A stretch of 64,000 bases of DNA from Limibacillus sp. (GTDB taxonomy: Bacteria; Pseudomonadota; Alphaproteobacteria; Kiloniellales; CECT-8803), in assembly GCA_037379885.1 (NCBI GenBank), contig JARRJC010000004.1, positions 1 through 64,000 on the forward strand. Direction: 5' to 3'. This document shows positions 53,315-63,902 of the stretch, piece by piece (position 1 is the stretch's first letter; each line of letters begins with the position of its first letter). Both the position numbers and the translations under genes were made by a program. The notes beneath the pieces are model-generated. The model was not told the DNA's origin. It saw only the letters and a list, made by a program, of their open reading frames with translations, and made no database searches.

Positions 53315-53854
53315 ATGACCGGCGGGGCGAAAAGCACAGCCGCCGTCGTCCGACCGATCGGACCGGAGGACTACGAGCGCCTCGCCGAACTGCTCCTGGA
53401 GTGTCTGCAGGACCGCCCCGATCCCCCGGAGGTCTTCCTGCCCGACGTCCTGGGCGCGCTGAAGGACTATGGCAGCGCCGCAAGCCCTTCGTTCGAGGGA
53501 CTCTTCGCGGAAGTCGGCGGACCCCATGGGCGCCGCAAGGGGGTCGAGCGCCACCCGGTCGGCTTTGCGCTCTACAGCCCTGTTTTCTGGCCTGCCGACC
53601 TGGCGCCCGGACTCTTCGTCAAGGAGCTCTACGTGCAGCCCGCCTACCGCAGCCAGAAACTGGGTCAGGCCCTGATGGCGGCCCTCGCGCGCATCGCCGC
53701 GCAGCGCCGCTGGAAGCGCCTCTTCCTGGGGGTGGAGACCAGCAATGAACAGGCGGTCACCTTCTATGAGCGCCTGCCGGGGGTAAAACGCGTGGCGGGA
53801 GAGCTCTTCGCGGTCCAGGGAGACGATCTGCTGGACCTCGCCGACATGCTCTAA
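53315..53854 (+). CDS. GNAT N-acetyltransferase
   Basis: 179-residue predicted acetyltransferase. The core is LFVKELYVQPAYRSQKLGQALMAALARIAAQR, the beta-4/acetyl-CoA loop, followed by FLGVETSNEQAVTFYERL and a C-terminal VAGELFAVQGDDLLDLADML. The insert GGPHGRRKGVERHPVGFALY is a longer beta-2/3 loop with His and Arg residues. The substrate is unknown. It starts 4 bp after the aroC stop, so it is probably co-translated with aroC, and it converges with the RNA methyltransferase gene. Confidence 0.88.
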   Translation: MTGGAKSTAAVVRPIGPEDYERLAELLLECLQDRPDPPEVFLPDVLGALKDYGSAASPSFEGLFAEVGGPHGRRKGVERHPVGFALYSPVFWPADLAPGLFVKELYVQPAYRSQKLGQALMAALARIAAQRRWKRLFLGVETSNEQAVTFYERLPGVKRVAGELFAVQGDDLLDLADML

Positions 53855-55143
53855 CGGGCGAAGAGCGCCGCCAGTTCCAGATGGCCGGTCCAGAGGAACT
53901 GATCGATGGCCCGGACCTCCTCCAACCGGAAGCCCGCATCCACCAGCGTCCTGGCGTCCCGCGCGAAGCTGTTCGGGCTGCAAGACAGCATTACGACCCG
54001 CTTGAGGCTGCTTTCGGCGATCATGTCGCTTTGCTCCTTCGCGCCCGCGCGCGGCGGATCCAGAACGACGGCGTCGAAGTCCGCCAGCTCTTCGGGGCGC
54101 AGCGGCTGGCGCGCCAAGTCCCGCTGCTCCGCCGTGACCCGGCCCGCAAGACCCGCGCGGTTCGCGGCGGCCTGCAGGGCGGCAACGGCAGCGGCGTCGC
54201 CTTCCACCGCCAAGACGCTGCCCTTCGCTGCGAGCGGAAAGGTGAAGCTGCCGAATCCGCTGTAGAGATCGGCGTAGCGGCCGCCCTCTTGCGGCAGAAA
54301 ATCCAGGACGGCGCGGGTCAGGGCCGCCTCTCCCTCCGCCGTTGCCTGCAGAAAGCCGCCCGGCGGCGGCTCGACGGCCACCCCGCCCAAGGTGACCAGC
54401 GGGTGGCGGCGCTGCGCCACCAACTCCACCTCTTCATCGCCGCTGCGCCAGGAGAGGCGCGCCAGGTCTTGACGAAGGGCGAAGTCCGCAAGGGCCTCGC
54501 GCGCCGCGAGACCCGGCTCGCTCTCGGTGGCGATCAGAAGGTCGATGCCATTCTCCGCATCCAGCAGGTGCAAGTCGGCCGACCCCTTGGGCGGCAGGAC
54601 GGCCCGCATCAGCGCGCGCAGCGGCTCCACCATGCCGAAGAGCGCCGGACGGAGAACATGGCACTCCTCAAGATCGACGACGCGGTGGCTGAGCTGCTCA
54701 TGAAAGCCGACGAGAACACGGCCGCCCAGGTTCAGCGCCGCCAGAACGGCGCGGCGGCGACTGCGCGGCGGCGCGGATTGGAGCGGCGCGATGCGGGAAG
54801 GCTCCAAGCCCTTCCGGCGCAAAGCCTCCAGCAACAATCCCTGCTTCCAGGTTCGATAGGCTTCGGGCTCCAGCATTTGGAGAGCGCAGCCCCCGCAAGG
54901 GCCGAAGTGGCGGCAGACCGGCTCCACGCGCTCTGGCGCGGTTTCCAGCAACTCCACCACCTCGCCGCGGAAGCCGCCTGCTTTGGGGCTCACCATCCGC
55001 GCAAGCACGCGCTCGCCGGGCAGGACGCCGGGAAGGAACACCGGTCTGCCCTCGTGGCTGGCGAGGCCGTCGCCCCGGCCGCCCAGGCCTTCAACGACCA
55101 GTTCCGCCTGCTTGCCGCCGCCGGGTCGCGCGCGCCGCCTCAT
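53851..55143 (-). CDS. RlmD/TrmA-type RNA uracil-5 methyltransferase
   Basis: SAM-dependent, iron-sulfur RNA m5U methyltransferase of 430 residues. An N-terminal TRAM domain (about 10-70) binds RNA. Cys77, Cys83, Cys86 and Cys161 match the four 4Fe-4S ligands of E. coli RlmD. The SAM region is YADLYSGFGSFTFPLA (about 290-305), the motif DPPRAGA near 362-368, and the catalytic Cys388 in VMLSCSPNSFARD. Whether it acts on 23S rRNA (RlmD/RlmCD-like) or tRNA is not certain; the cluster favours rRNA. It shares its region with tlyA, another rRNA methyltransferase. Confidence 0.9.
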   Translation of the reverse strand: MRRRARPGGGKQAELVVEGLGGRGDGLASHEGRPVFLPGVLPGERVLARMVSPKAGGFRGEVVELLETAPERVEPVCRHFGPCGGCALQMLEPEAYRTWKQGLLLEALRRKGLEPSRIAPLQSAPPRSRRRAVLAALNLGGRVLVGFHEQLSHRVVDLEECHVLRPALFGMVEPLRALMRAVLPPKGSADLHLLDAENGIDLLIATESEPGLAAREALADFALRQDLARLSWRSGDEEVELVAQRRHPLVTLGGVAVEPPPGGFLQATAEGEAALTRAVLDFLPQEGGRYADLYSGFGSFTFPLAAKGSVLAVEGDAAAVAALQAAANRAGLAGRVTAEQRDLARQPLRPEELADFDAVVLDPPRAGAKEQSDMIAESSLKRVVMLSCSPNSFARDARTLVDAGFRLEEVRAIDQFLWTGHLELAALFAR

Positions 55144-55300
55144 GGCCCTATCCTCATAGTGGGAATCTCTTGGTGGTCACAGATATCTGTTAACACTCAC
55201 GCGGTAAGACTTTTGCTCTTTCTCCTCAGAGCGTGCATTCTATTGCCAAAGCAACAAGGGAGCCTGAACAGGGGCGCCCACGACGTAAGGCGGAGCTACA

Positions 55301-57105
55301 ATGCGTGTCATCCTATTCTTGCTCAAGTGCATCGTGGGAATTCTCGCCACGGTCGGATTCCTGATCGTCGGCGGGATCGCCTTGCTGGTGCTCTATGCTT
55401 CCGATGCCGATCAAGTACGCAAGCTGGCGCTTCAGGAAGAGGAAAGCGCCGGACCGCGTCTGATCACCCTGGATATCGCGGACGGCCTCGTGGAACGGGA
55501 CGACGGCCAGAGGATCTTGCGCGCCCTGCAACTCGACGGCCGCGCGATCACGCTTTCGGACGCCGTTGAGGCCCTTGAGCGCGCCTCCGCCGACCCGGAA
55601 GTGGAGGGTCTCGTCGCGCACCTCGGCCGCGGAGGCATGGGCCTCGCCCAGGTACAGGATCTGCGCAAGGCCATCACGAATTTCCGGTCTTCCGGCAAGC
55701 CCGCCTTCGCCTTTGCCGAGAGCTTCGGCGAGGCGGGGGACGGCATGCTCCACTACTACCTCGCCAGCGCCTTCGAGGAGGTCTGGATGCAGCCATCCGC
55801 CTCCTTCGACGTTACCGGGTTCCATCTGGCCTCGCCCTATTTGCGCGACTTCTTCGACGAATTCGGCATCCAGCCGCGCTTCGACCAGCGCAAGGAGTAT
55901 AAAGGGCTCGCCAGCACCTTCATCGAAAGCGAGCAGCCTGAGCCGGTGCGGCGCAACCTTCAGCAGCTGGTCGATTCCATGCTGGAGGGAGCGGTGGAGG
56001 ACATCGCCGCGGCGCGCAGCCTGCCACCGGCCGAGGTGCGCGCGGCCATCGACCGCGGGCCTCTGTCAGCGGAGGAGACGCGCCAGGCGCGGCTGGTCGA
56101 CGGGCTGACCTATTGGGATGTCTTCATCGACGCCGTCGAGGCGCGGATCAGCGCGGACTACCAGAGCATCCCACTGCAGCGCTACGCCGAGGATACAAAG
56201 CCGGAAGTCTCCGAAAGCGCCCAGAAGATCGCCTACATCACCGCGATTGGCGGCATCGTCCTGGGGCCGGGCAGCGATTCCCCTCTCGGTGGGACCGGCG
56301 GACAGATCTCCTCCGACCAATTGTCCGATGCCATCTCCAGCGCCATCGAAGAACCCAGCATCCGCGCCATCGTGCTCCGCATCGACAGCCCGGGCGGGTC
56401 CTACGTGGCCTCCGACACCATCTGGCGGCAGGTCAAGCGCGCGGGCGAGCAAGGCAAGCCGCTGATCGTCTCCATGGGCAACGTGGCCGCTTCGGGCGGG
56501 TACTTCATCGCAGCGCCCGCCATGCGCATCGTGGCCCAACCCGGCACGATCACCGGCTCAATCGGCGTCGCGGGCGGCAAGTTCGTGATCGACGAGCTGC
56601 TGGGCGACCTGGGCGTTTCCATCGGTGACGTCAGCGCCGGGCGCAACGCGGACTTCTACGCGGCCACCAGCGACTTCACGCCCGAGCAGCTCGAGAACCT
56701 CTCGGCGACGCTCGACCGCATCTACGAGGACTTCACCGCCAAGGTGGCCGAGGGGCGCGGCCTCACCGCCGAGCAGGTCGAGGCGGCGGCCGGCGGTCGG
56801 GTCTGGACCGGCGCGGATGCGCTGCGCCAGGGCCTCGTCGACACCTTGGGCGGCCTCGATACCGCGATCGACATCGCGCGCAGCGAATCGGACATCCCAC
56901 CGGGCGCCGATTTCGCCGTCGTGCCTTGGCCGGAAGAAAAGGACCCCTGGGCGCAGCTCTTCGAGGATTTCTCCGGCGCTCCCTTCGCCAGTCTGGCGAG
57001 GATCGAGGCGGCCCTCGGTGTCTGGCTGTTGCTGGCGGAAGACCTTCAGCGCGACCCGCGCAGCACGCTGCTGCTCGACCGGCGCTTCGAGGAGAGGGGA
57101 CAGCC

Positions 57106-57109
<4 letters not shown>
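55301..57109 (+). CDS. sppA: Signal peptide peptidase SppA (67 kDa type)
   Basis: Membrane-bound serine protease that degrades leftover signal peptides. The 602-residue product has one N-terminal helix (about 5-30) and two peptidase S49 repeats. The general-base Lys lies in QRKEYKGLASTF of the first repeat. The nucleophile Ser is in GNVAASGGYFIAAPA of the second repeat, followed by ITGSIGVAGGKFV. This is the long tandem SppA found in many proteobacteria. AAGGCGGAG precedes the ATG. The gene is divergent from the methyltransferase and convergent with tlyA. Confidence 0.94.
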
Positions 57110-57858
<749 letters not shown>

Positions 57859-57883
57859 GGTCCTTCCTTTCAGCCTTCCGGGT

Positions 57884-59287
57884 TCAGCGCGTGACGCCGC
57901 GCAGATACCAGAACCTTACGGTGTGCAGCAGGCCCGCTGCCCCCAAGCCGACCAGAATGCCCGCCCAGACGCCCGAGCCGCCATAGCCCAGCCAGAAGCC
58001 TAGCGCCACGGAGGTCGGCAGACCAACGCCCCAGTAGCTGACCAGGGACACCACCATGGGAACGGTCACGTCCTTGAGGCCGCGCAGTGCGCCCGAGGCG
58101 ATCACCTGCGCCCCGTCGAAGACCTGCATCAGGGCCGCGAAGAACATGAACTGCACGCCGAGCGCCAACACCGCGGCGCTGCCCGGTGCGGATTCATCGA
58201 GAAAGGCCCAGATCACCAATTCCGGCGCGATCAGGTAGAAGAGCCCGACGCAGCTCATGAAGCCGGTTCCCATGGCGAGCGCCACCCAGCCCGCGCGATA
58301 GGCCGCCTGCGGCCTGCCGGCGCCCGCGTGCAGGCCGACCCGGATGGTCGCGGCCTGGCTGATGCCCAGGACGACCATGAAGGAGACCGCAACGCATTGC
58401 ATGGCGATGGCGTGGGCGGCGAGCACCAAGGTGCCCAGCAACCCCACCATGTAGGCCGATACCGTGAAGAGGATCTCCTCGAAGAGCATGGCGATCCCGA
58501 TGGGAATGCCCAGGCGGAAGATCTCGACGAAGCGCGGCCAATCCGGCTTCCACAGATGGCGCAGGATCCCATAGCGGCGGAACGGCCGGCAGGCGACCAC
58601 GTAGCCCAAGAGGCAAAGAAACATGAAGCCGTTCGACAGGCTGGAGGCGATGCCCGCCCCCGCGAGGCCCAGCGCCGGCATGCCGAAGTTGCCGAAGATG
58701 AGCGCGTAGTTCACCAGCACGTTGACGGGAATGCCGGCCGCCGTCACGTAGGTCACGACCCGGACCCTGTCGAAGGCGGCGATGAACATCCGCAGGACCA
58801 TGATCCAGAGCACGGGGCCCAGGCCCGGCAGCATCCAGCGAATGTAGAGCGCCGCGTCGGCCGCGTTCTCAGGCTCCTGCCCCAGCAGCAGGATCAAGGG
58901 CTCGGAGAACCAGAAGATCGGCGTGAAGATCAGCGTCAGAAAGGCCCCGGCCCAAAGTCCCTGGCGCACCGAGCGGCGCACGCCGCGCGGCTTGTGGGCG
59001 CCGCGCGCTTGAGCCACCAGCGGCGCCACCGCGCTGACCACGCCCAGCCCGAAGATGATGAAGGCGAACTGGAGATGCACCGCCAGCGTCGCCGCCGCCA
59101 GGGGCTGAGGACCCAGCCAGCCCAGCATGACCACATCGCTGGTCCAGATCGCCACCTGGCAGAGACCGGCCAGCACCAGCGGCAGCGCAAGCGCCGCCGT
59201 CGCCTTGACCTCGGTGAGCCAAGGGCGTGGGGGAGCCACCGCTCCGGCGCCCTGGCCGGGCGCGGATTGAAGGGTCGGATCGATCAT
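57884..59287 (-). CDS. MATE family multidrug efflux protein
   Basis: Inner membrane exchanger of 467 residues with twelve helices in two halves. The N-terminal half starts PWLTEVKATAALALPLVLAGLCQVAIWTSDVVMLGWLG, and the gate region ALNYALI-like VLVNYALIFGNFGMPALGLAGAG is typical of NorM. Residues that bind Na+ or H+ cannot be fixed by eye. It lies between dxs and tlyA on the same strand, with a 65-bp gap after dxs. Substrate is unknown; the family exports cationic drugs and dyes. Confidence 0.92.
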   Translation of the reverse strand: MIDPTLQSAPGQGAGAVAPPRPWLTEVKATAALALPLVLAGLCQVAIWTSDVVMLGWLGPQPLAAATLAVHLQFAFIIFGLGVVSAVAPLVAQARGAHKPRGVRRSVRQGLWAGAFLTLIFTPIFWFSEPLILLLGQEPENAADAALYIRWMLPGLGPVLWIMVLRMFIAAFDRVRVVTYVTAAGIPVNVLVNYALIFGNFGMPALGLAGAGIASSLSNGFMFLCLLGYVVACRPFRRYGILRHLWKPDWPRFVEIFRLGIPIGIAMLFEEILFTVSAYMVGLLGTLVLAAHAIAMQCVAVSFMVVLGISQAATIRVGLHAGAGRPQAAYRAGWVALAMGTGFMSCVGLFYLIAPELVIWAFLDESAPGSAAVLALGVQFMFFAALMQVFDGAQVIASGALRGLKDVTVPMVVSLVSYWGVGLPTSVALGFWLGYGGSGVWAGILVGLGAAGLLHTVRFWYLRGVTR

Positions 59288-59352
59288 GGTGGCCGGGACT
59301 ATGTCCCAGCTCCGGCGGCGCGGAAAGCCCTAAGACCTCTTGAGGAGACCGC

Positions 59353-61293
59353 TCAGGCGCGCTGGCCGGATGTCTCGCTCTCCACCTCGGGTTCGTTGTA
59401 GCCCAGCGACTGCAAGGCGGCGGCGGCGATGTGGCGGGCGGTCAGGCCGGCCTGCTCGTACTGCTTTTCCGGCTTGTCGTGGTCGATGAAGAAGTCGGGC
59501 AGACAGAGCGGTCGGAACTTCAGTTGGCCGTCCAGAAGACCGTCCCAGGCCAGGAAATGCCCGACATGGGAACCGAAGCCGCCGACCGCGCCCTCCTCGA
59601 CCGTGATCAAGACCTCATGCTCGGCGGCGAGGCGCCGGATCAGTTCTTCGTCCAGGGGCTTGGCGAAGCGCGCGTCGGCCACTGTGGTCGAGAGCCCCTT
59701 GGCCCCGAGCATCTCGGCGGCCGCCAGCGCCTCGGCCAGCCGCGTGCCGTAGGAGAGCACCGCCACGCGGCTGCCTTCCTGGAGGATGCGGCCCTTTCCG
59801 ATTTCGAGCGGCGTGCCGCGCGCGGGCAGTTCGACCTTGGCCGTGCCCTCGCCTCTCGGATAGCGCAGCGCCGAGGGGCGGTCGTTGATCTGCGCCGCCG
59901 TGGCGACCATGTGCATCAGCTCCGCCTCATCGGCCGCGGCCATCAGCACCATGCCCGGCAGGCAGCCCAGATAGGTGATGTCGTATGACCCCTGGTGGGT
60001 GACGCCGTCGGCGCCGACCATCCCGGCGCGGTCTATGGCGAAGCGCACCGGCAGGGACTGGATCGCCACGTCGTGCACGATCTGGTCGTAGGCGCGCTGC
60101 AGGAAGGTGGAGTAGATCGCAACGAAGGGCTTCAAGCCCATGCAGGACATCCCGGCGGCGAAGGTCACGGCGTGCTGCTCTGCGATGCCGACATCGAAGC
60201 TGCGGTCGGGGAACTGCTCGGCGAACTTGTCGAGCCCGGTGCCAGAGGGCATGGCCGCGGTCACGGCGACCACGGAGTCGTCGGCCTCGGCTTCCGCGAT
60301 CAGGCCTTTCGCGAAGACGGAGGTGTAAGAAGGCGCCTTGGGCGTGGGTTTCGCCTGCTCGCCCGTCACCACGTCGAACTTGGCGACGCCGTGGTACTTG
60401 TCGGCGGAGTCCTCGGCGGGCTGATAGCCCTTGCCCTTCTGCGTGACGCAGTGGATCAGGATCGGCCCCAGATACTCGCCGTCGCGCGCGTTGCGCAGCA
60501 CCGGCAGCAGGTGGTCCATGTTGTGGCCGTCGATCGGTCCCAGGTAGAAAAAGCCCAGCTCTTCGAACAAGGTGCCACCGGTCAGAAAGCCGCGCGCGTA
60601 CTCCTCTGCGCGCTGCGCCGCCTTTTCGAAGGCGCGCGGGAACTTGGCCGCAATCTCCTTACCCAGGTGGCGCACCGACTGGTAGGGCTTGGAGGAGATG
60701 AGTTGCGAGAGGTAGCCGCTCATCGCGCCCACCGGCGGAGCGATGGACATGTCGTTGTCGTTGAGGATGACGATCAGGCGGCTGCGCCTTGCGCCCGCGT
60801 TGTTCATGGCTTCGTAGGCCATGCCGGCGGAGAGCGCGCCGTCGCCGATCACCGAGACCACCGTGAAATCGTCGTCGCGCAGGTCGCGCGCCACCGCATA
60901 GCCGAGTCCGGCGGAGATGGAGGTCGAGGAGTGCGCGGCGCCGAAGGGATCGTACTCGCTCTCCTTGCGGCTGGTGAAGCCGGACAGCCCCCCGCCCTGA
61001 CGCAAGGTGGTCATGCGGTCGCGCCGCCCGGTCAGGATCTTATGGGGATAGCACTGGTGGCCCACATCCCAGATAAGCTTGTCGTCCGGCGTGTTGAAGA
61101 TGTAGTGGATCGCAACGGTGAGTTCGACCACGCCCAAGCCAGCGCCCAGGTGGCCGCCTGTCGTGGAGACGGCGCGCAGCATGTCCTGCCGCACTTCCTC
61201 GGCGACGGCTTTCAGCTTATCCGCGGGCAGTTTGCGTAAGTCCGCAGGCGAGGATATTTGGTCGAGAAGCGGCGTCTCGCTGCGGTCACTCAA
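59353..61293 (-). CDS. dxs: 1-deoxy-D-xylulose-5-phosphate synthase
   Basis: Thiamine-diphosphate enzyme that condenses pyruvate and glyceraldehyde 3-phosphate, first step of the MEP isoprenoid route; the product also feeds pyridoxal synthesis through PdxJ. The 646-residue product has the catalytic His in [15 protein letters not shown], the ThDP motif [18 protein letters not shown] and the transketolase central domain with [19 protein letters not shown]. The start is TTG at 61293, where GAGGAGG is well placed; the frame continues 30 residues upstream without similarity. An inverted repeat lies 25 bp upstream. It is 122 bp after ispA. Confidence 0.96.
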   Translation of the reverse strand: MSDRSETPLLDQISSPADLRKLPADKLKAVAEEVRQDMLRAVSTTGGHLGAGLGVVELTVAIHYIFNTPDDKLIWDVGHQCYPHKILTGRRDRMTTLRQGGGLSGFTSRKESEYDPFGAAHSSTSISAGLGYAVARDLRDDDFTVVSVIGDGALSAGMAYEAMNNAGARRSRLIVILNDNDMSIAPPVGAMSGYLSQLISSKPYQSVRHLGKEIAAKFPRAFEKAAQRAEEYARGFLTGGTLFEELGFFYLGPIDGHNMDHLLPVLRNARDGEYLGPILIHCVTQKGKGYQPAEDSADKYHGVAKFDVVTGEQAKPTPKAPSYTSVFAKGLIAEAEADDSVVAVTAAMPSGTGLDKFAEQFPDRSFDVGIAEQHAVTFAAGMSCMGLKPFVAIYSTFLQRAYDQIVHDVAIQSLPVRFAIDRAGMVGADGVTHQGSYDITYLGCLPGMVLMAAADEAELMHMVATAAQINDRPSALRYPRGEGTAKVELPARGTPLEIGKGRILQEGSRVAVLSYGTRLAEALAAAEMLGAKGLSTTVADARFAKPLDEELIRRLAAEHEVLITVEEGAVGGFGSHVGHFLAWDGLLDGQLKFRPLCLPDFFIDHDKPEKQYEQAGLTARHIAAAALQSLGYNEPEVESETSGQRA

Positions 61294-61317
61294 AGGCTTT
61301 TCCTCCTCGGTCGTCGA

Positions 61318-61336
61318 ACGGTCCTTGGCGGACCGT
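61318..61336. repeat. Inverted repeat ahead of dxs
   Basis: ACGGTCC and GGACCGT form a perfect 7-bp stem with loop TTGGC in the ispA-dxs spacer, 25 bp before the dxs start. It has no T run, so it is more likely a regulatory or processing hairpin than a terminator. Confidence 0.45.
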
Positions 61337-61415
61337 CTCGTTCTTCTATCGTTGCGCCAGGCCTTGCGCCAGATTTGGCTCACTTTTCCGGAAAAGCGAA
61401 CCGATGGTCTTTAGA

Positions 61416-62309
61416 TCACGACCTACGGTCGATCACGAATTCGGCTGTCTTGCGCAAAAACTCCGCCTTTTCGCCGAAAGAATCAAGGCATCCCAAGGCT
61501 TCATCCACCAGGGCGCGCGCCTTTTCTCGCGCTCCACCGGCCCCCAGGAAGGCGACGAAGGTAACCTTGTCCGCCGCTGCGTCCTGTCCAGCAGGTTTTC
61601 CCAGCTCTTCCGCCGAACTCTCCACGTCCAGGATATCGTCCTTGATCTGAAAGGCCAAACCAAGCGCAGCGGCATAGCGCCTCAGCGCCTCGCGATCGCT
61701 CCGGTGCGCCTTGCCCAGAACGGCCCCGGCATCGACCGCATAGGCGATCAAGGCCCCGGTCTTCAAGGCCTGAAGCCGCTCCAGCTCGGCCAGATCGAGG
61801 TTCAGCCTGCCCGCTTCCGCGGCGATGTCGATCATCTGCCCGCCGACCATGCCGCGCGTGCCGCCCGCCGCCGCGAGGCCGGCGACCAGCGCGCAGCGCA
61901 CCTCTGCGTCCGGGTGCGTCTCAGGATCCGAAAGCACGGCGAAGGCTTCGGTCAGGAGACCGTCGCCCGCAAGGATCGCCGTGGCCTCGTCAGTGGTCTT
62001 GTGGAGCGTCGGGCGGCCCCGCCTGAGGTCTGAATTGTCCATGGCGGGCAGATCGTCGTGCACCAGCGAGTAGCAGTGCACCATCTCCAGGGCCGCACCG
62101 GCGCGCAGCGCGCGCGGCGGCGGCACCTCGAAGAGCGCGGCGCTCTGGAGCAGCAGGAAGGGCCGCAAGCGCTTGCCGCCGCGCAGGCAGGCGTAGCGCA
62201 TGGCCTCCACCACCCGCGCCTCCGGGCCCTCCACGGGCGGGAGCAGGCGCTCAAGCAGCGCTTCCACCGCAGCGGCGGTCTCCTCAAGGGCCTGGTTGAA
62301 AGCGGACAA
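61416..62309 (-). CDS. ispA: Polyprenyl (farnesyl/geranylgeranyl) diphosphate synthase
   Basis: Makes farnesyl or longer prenyl diphosphate from IPP and DMAPP. The 297-residue product has the first aspartate-rich motif in YSLVHDDLPAMDNSDLRRG, the second in FQIKDDILDVE, and GGKRLRPFLLL near the N-terminus. Chain length cannot be fixed, but the CLD-type region (LEMVHCYSLVHDD) fits FPP synthase. The start is TTG at 62309, 5 bp after the xseB stop; no ATG lies between the xseB end and the conserved N-terminus FNQALEETAAAVE. It is followed by dxs. Confidence 0.94.
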   Translation of the reverse strand: MSAFNQALEETAAAVEALLERLLPPVEGPEARVVEAMRYACLRGGKRLRPFLLLQSAALFEVPPPRALRAGAALEMVHCYSLVHDDLPAMDNSDLRRGRPTLHKTTDEATAILAGDGLLTEAFAVLSDPETHPDAEVRCALVAGLAAAGGTRGMVGGQMIDIAAEAGRLNLDLAELERLQALKTGALIAYAVDAGAVLGKAHRSDREALRRYAAALGLAFQIKDDILDVESSAEELGKPAGQDAAADKVTFVAFLGAGGAREKARALVDEALGCLDSFGEKAEFLRKTAEFVIDRRS

Positions 62310-62314
62310 GGACG

Positions 62315-62575
62315 TCAGTCCATATCGAGGGGTTCGCTGCCGCTCGGCTTGCCATCCGGGCCAAGGCTGATCTTCTCGATGCGCTCCTGGGCTTCGCGCA
62401 GCTTCTGTTCGCAATGGGTCTTCAGGGCGGCGCCCTTCTGATAGGCCCCGATGGACTCCTCAAGCTTACCCTCGCCCTTCTCCAGGTCCTCGACGATTTT
62501 TCGGAGTTGCTGCAAGGCCTCCTCAAAGCTGAGCTTGGCGATCTCAGGAGGGACGGTTTTATCGGACATGGTCAT
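62315..62575 (-). CDS. xseB: Exodeoxyribonuclease VII small subunit
   Basis: Small subunit of the single-strand exonuclease with XseA. The 86-residue product starts MTMSDKTVPPEIAKLSFEEALQQLRKIVEDLEKGEGKLEESIGAYQKGAALK, which is the whole XseB helical fold. Two in-frame ATGs (62575, 62569) are possible; the first has AAGG at good spacing. It leads the conserved xseB-ispA-dxs order and lies 21 bp after the histone-deacetylase-like gene. Confidence 0.95.
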   Translation of the reverse strand: MTMSDKTVPPEIAKLSFEEALQQLRKIVEDLEKGEGKLEESIGAYQKGAALKTHCEQKLREAQERIEKISLGPDGKPSGSEPLDMD

Positions 62576-62596
62576 CAGAGCCTTCTTGCTGTTCTC

Positions 62597-63526
62597 TCAG
62601 GCCGCCATCAGGGCGCGGACGTGCGCCGCAGCGCTTCGGCCCAGGGCGTCCAGATCGTAGCCGCCTTCCAGGGTGGAGACCACCCTGCCACCGCAGGCCG
62701 AGGCCGCCACGCTGAGGATTTCCGAGGTGATCCAGGCGAAATCCTCCTCAACCAGCCGGAGCGCGGCCAGAGGGTCCGCCTCGTGCGCGTCGAATCCCGC
62801 CGAAACCAGGATGAAATCCGGATCGAAACTGGCGAGCCTGGGCAGCGCTACGTCGCTCCAGGTCTCTCGAAAAGAATCGGAGCCGCTTTCGGGATGGAGC
62901 GGCAGATTCAGGATGTTGCCCGCCGCCCCTCTTTCCTGCGCCGATCCGCTGCCGGGATAGAGCGGCATCTGGTGGCTGGAAATCAGCATCAGGTCCGGGT
63001 CGTCCCAGAAAATCGCCTGGGTTCCGTTCCCGTGATGCACGTCGAAGTCCAGCACCGCGACCCTGTTGCAGCCATGCGCCTCACGCGCATGCAGGGCGCC
63101 GATGGCGACGTTGTTGAACAGGCAGAAGCCCATTGCCTGGGCGATCTCGGCATGGTGCCCCGGCGGGCGCACCGCGCAAAAGGCGTTGGCGGCTTCCCCC
63201 GCCATCACGGCATCGACGGCCGCGCAGACCGCGCCGGACGCCCGCAAGGCAGCTTCGCCGGACCCGGCGGAGACGATGGTGTCGCTGTCCAGTCTGGCGC
63301 GCCCGCTTTCCGGAACGCTCGCCAGGGTCTGATCGACATAGTCCGCCGGATGGGCGAGGGTCAGTTGCGCGCGCTCGGCGCGGGGCGCCTCGCGCCGCTC
63401 CAGTGCGTTGAACTCCGGGCCCTCCAGCGCCGACAGCACCGCCTTCAAACGCAAAGGCTGTTCGGGATGCCCGTCGCCCGGGTCATGGGCGGCGCAGGCT
63501 TCGTGGCTGTAGAGCACTGTCGTCAT
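62597..63526 (-). CDS. Histone deacetylase superfamily protein
   Basis: Zinc amidohydrolase of the arginase/deacetylase fold, 309 residues. The motifs are PGHHAEIAQAMGFCLFNNVAIGA, VLDFDVHHGNGTQAIFWDDP with the metal Asp and His, and FDAHEADPLAALRL. Bacterial relatives remove acetyl groups from polyamines, proteins or small molecules; the natural substrate here is not known. GAGAGGGA precedes the ATG. It is commonly next to xseB-ispA in alphaproteobacteria. Its place here is consistent with that, rather than with an acetoin or polyamine operon. Confidence 0.92.
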   Translation of the reverse strand: MTTVLYSHEACAAHDPGDGHPEQPLRLKAVLSALEGPEFNALERREAPRAERAQLTLAHPADYVDQTLASVPESGRARLDSDTIVSAGSGEAALRASGAVCAAVDAVMAGEAANAFCAVRPPGHHAEIAQAMGFCLFNNVAIGALHAREAHGCNRVAVLDFDVHHGNGTQAIFWDDPDLMLISSHQMPLYPGSGSAQERGAAGNILNLPLHPESGSDSFRETWSDVALPRLASFDPDFILVSAGFDAHEADPLAALRLVEEDFAWITSEILSVAASACGGRVVSTLEGGYDLDALGRSAAAHVRALMAA

Positions 63527-63563
63527 GGCAATCCCTCTCGCTCTCTCGCGTCAGCCTTCCGCT

Positions 63564-63821
63564 TTAGCCGTCCGCCTTGCGGATCAGAAAACGGTAGCGC
63601 CCCTCCTCCTCGACCGCCTCCAACAGTTCATGGCCCGTGGTCTCGCAAAAGGCCGGGAAATCCTGAAGCGCGGAAGGGTCCGTTGCAAGCACGCGGATGG
63701 TGTCTCCGCTCGCCAAGCTCTTCATCGCCTTGCGCGCCTTGAGGACGGGCAAGGGGCACTTCAGGCCGCTCGCGTCCAGTTCCATCGCCGGATCACCGCC
63801 CTGTTTCTCAGACTCCGTCAT
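63564..63821 (-). CDS. tusA: TusA family sulfurtransferase
   Basis: Small sulfur carrier of 85 residues with the TusA/SirA fold. The active Cys is in DASGLKCPLPVLKARKAM (CPxP motif), and TIRVLATDPSALQDFPAFCETTGHELLEAVEEEG completes the fold. TusA moves persulfide sulfur to tRNA thiolation or to molybdenum and sulfur-oxidation enzymes; the TusBCDE relay is not present here. The start at 63821 has AAGAGGA. It is divergent from the ArsR-type regulator, so a sulfur-linked control is possible. Confidence 0.93.
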   Translation of the reverse strand: MTESEKQGGDPAMELDASGLKCPLPVLKARKAMKSLASGDTIRVLATDPSALQDFPAFCETTGHELLEAVEEEGRYRFLIRKADG

Positions 63822-63887
63822 GCCGTCCTCTTCGCACTGCAAAAAATCTATTCGACAGCCCTTGATTAGAGGTTCTGCAGAGATACC

Positions 63888-63902
63888 TCTCACGACATGA
63901 GA
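63888..63902. promoter_or_regulatory. Palindrome at the ArsR-type start codon
   Basis: TCTCA and TGAGA form a 5-bp inverted repeat with a CGACA spacer that contains part of the ATG of the ArsR gene. GAGATACC also occurs as a direct repeat at 63880-63887 and 63899-63906. It may be an autoregulatory operator. Confidence 0.4.
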
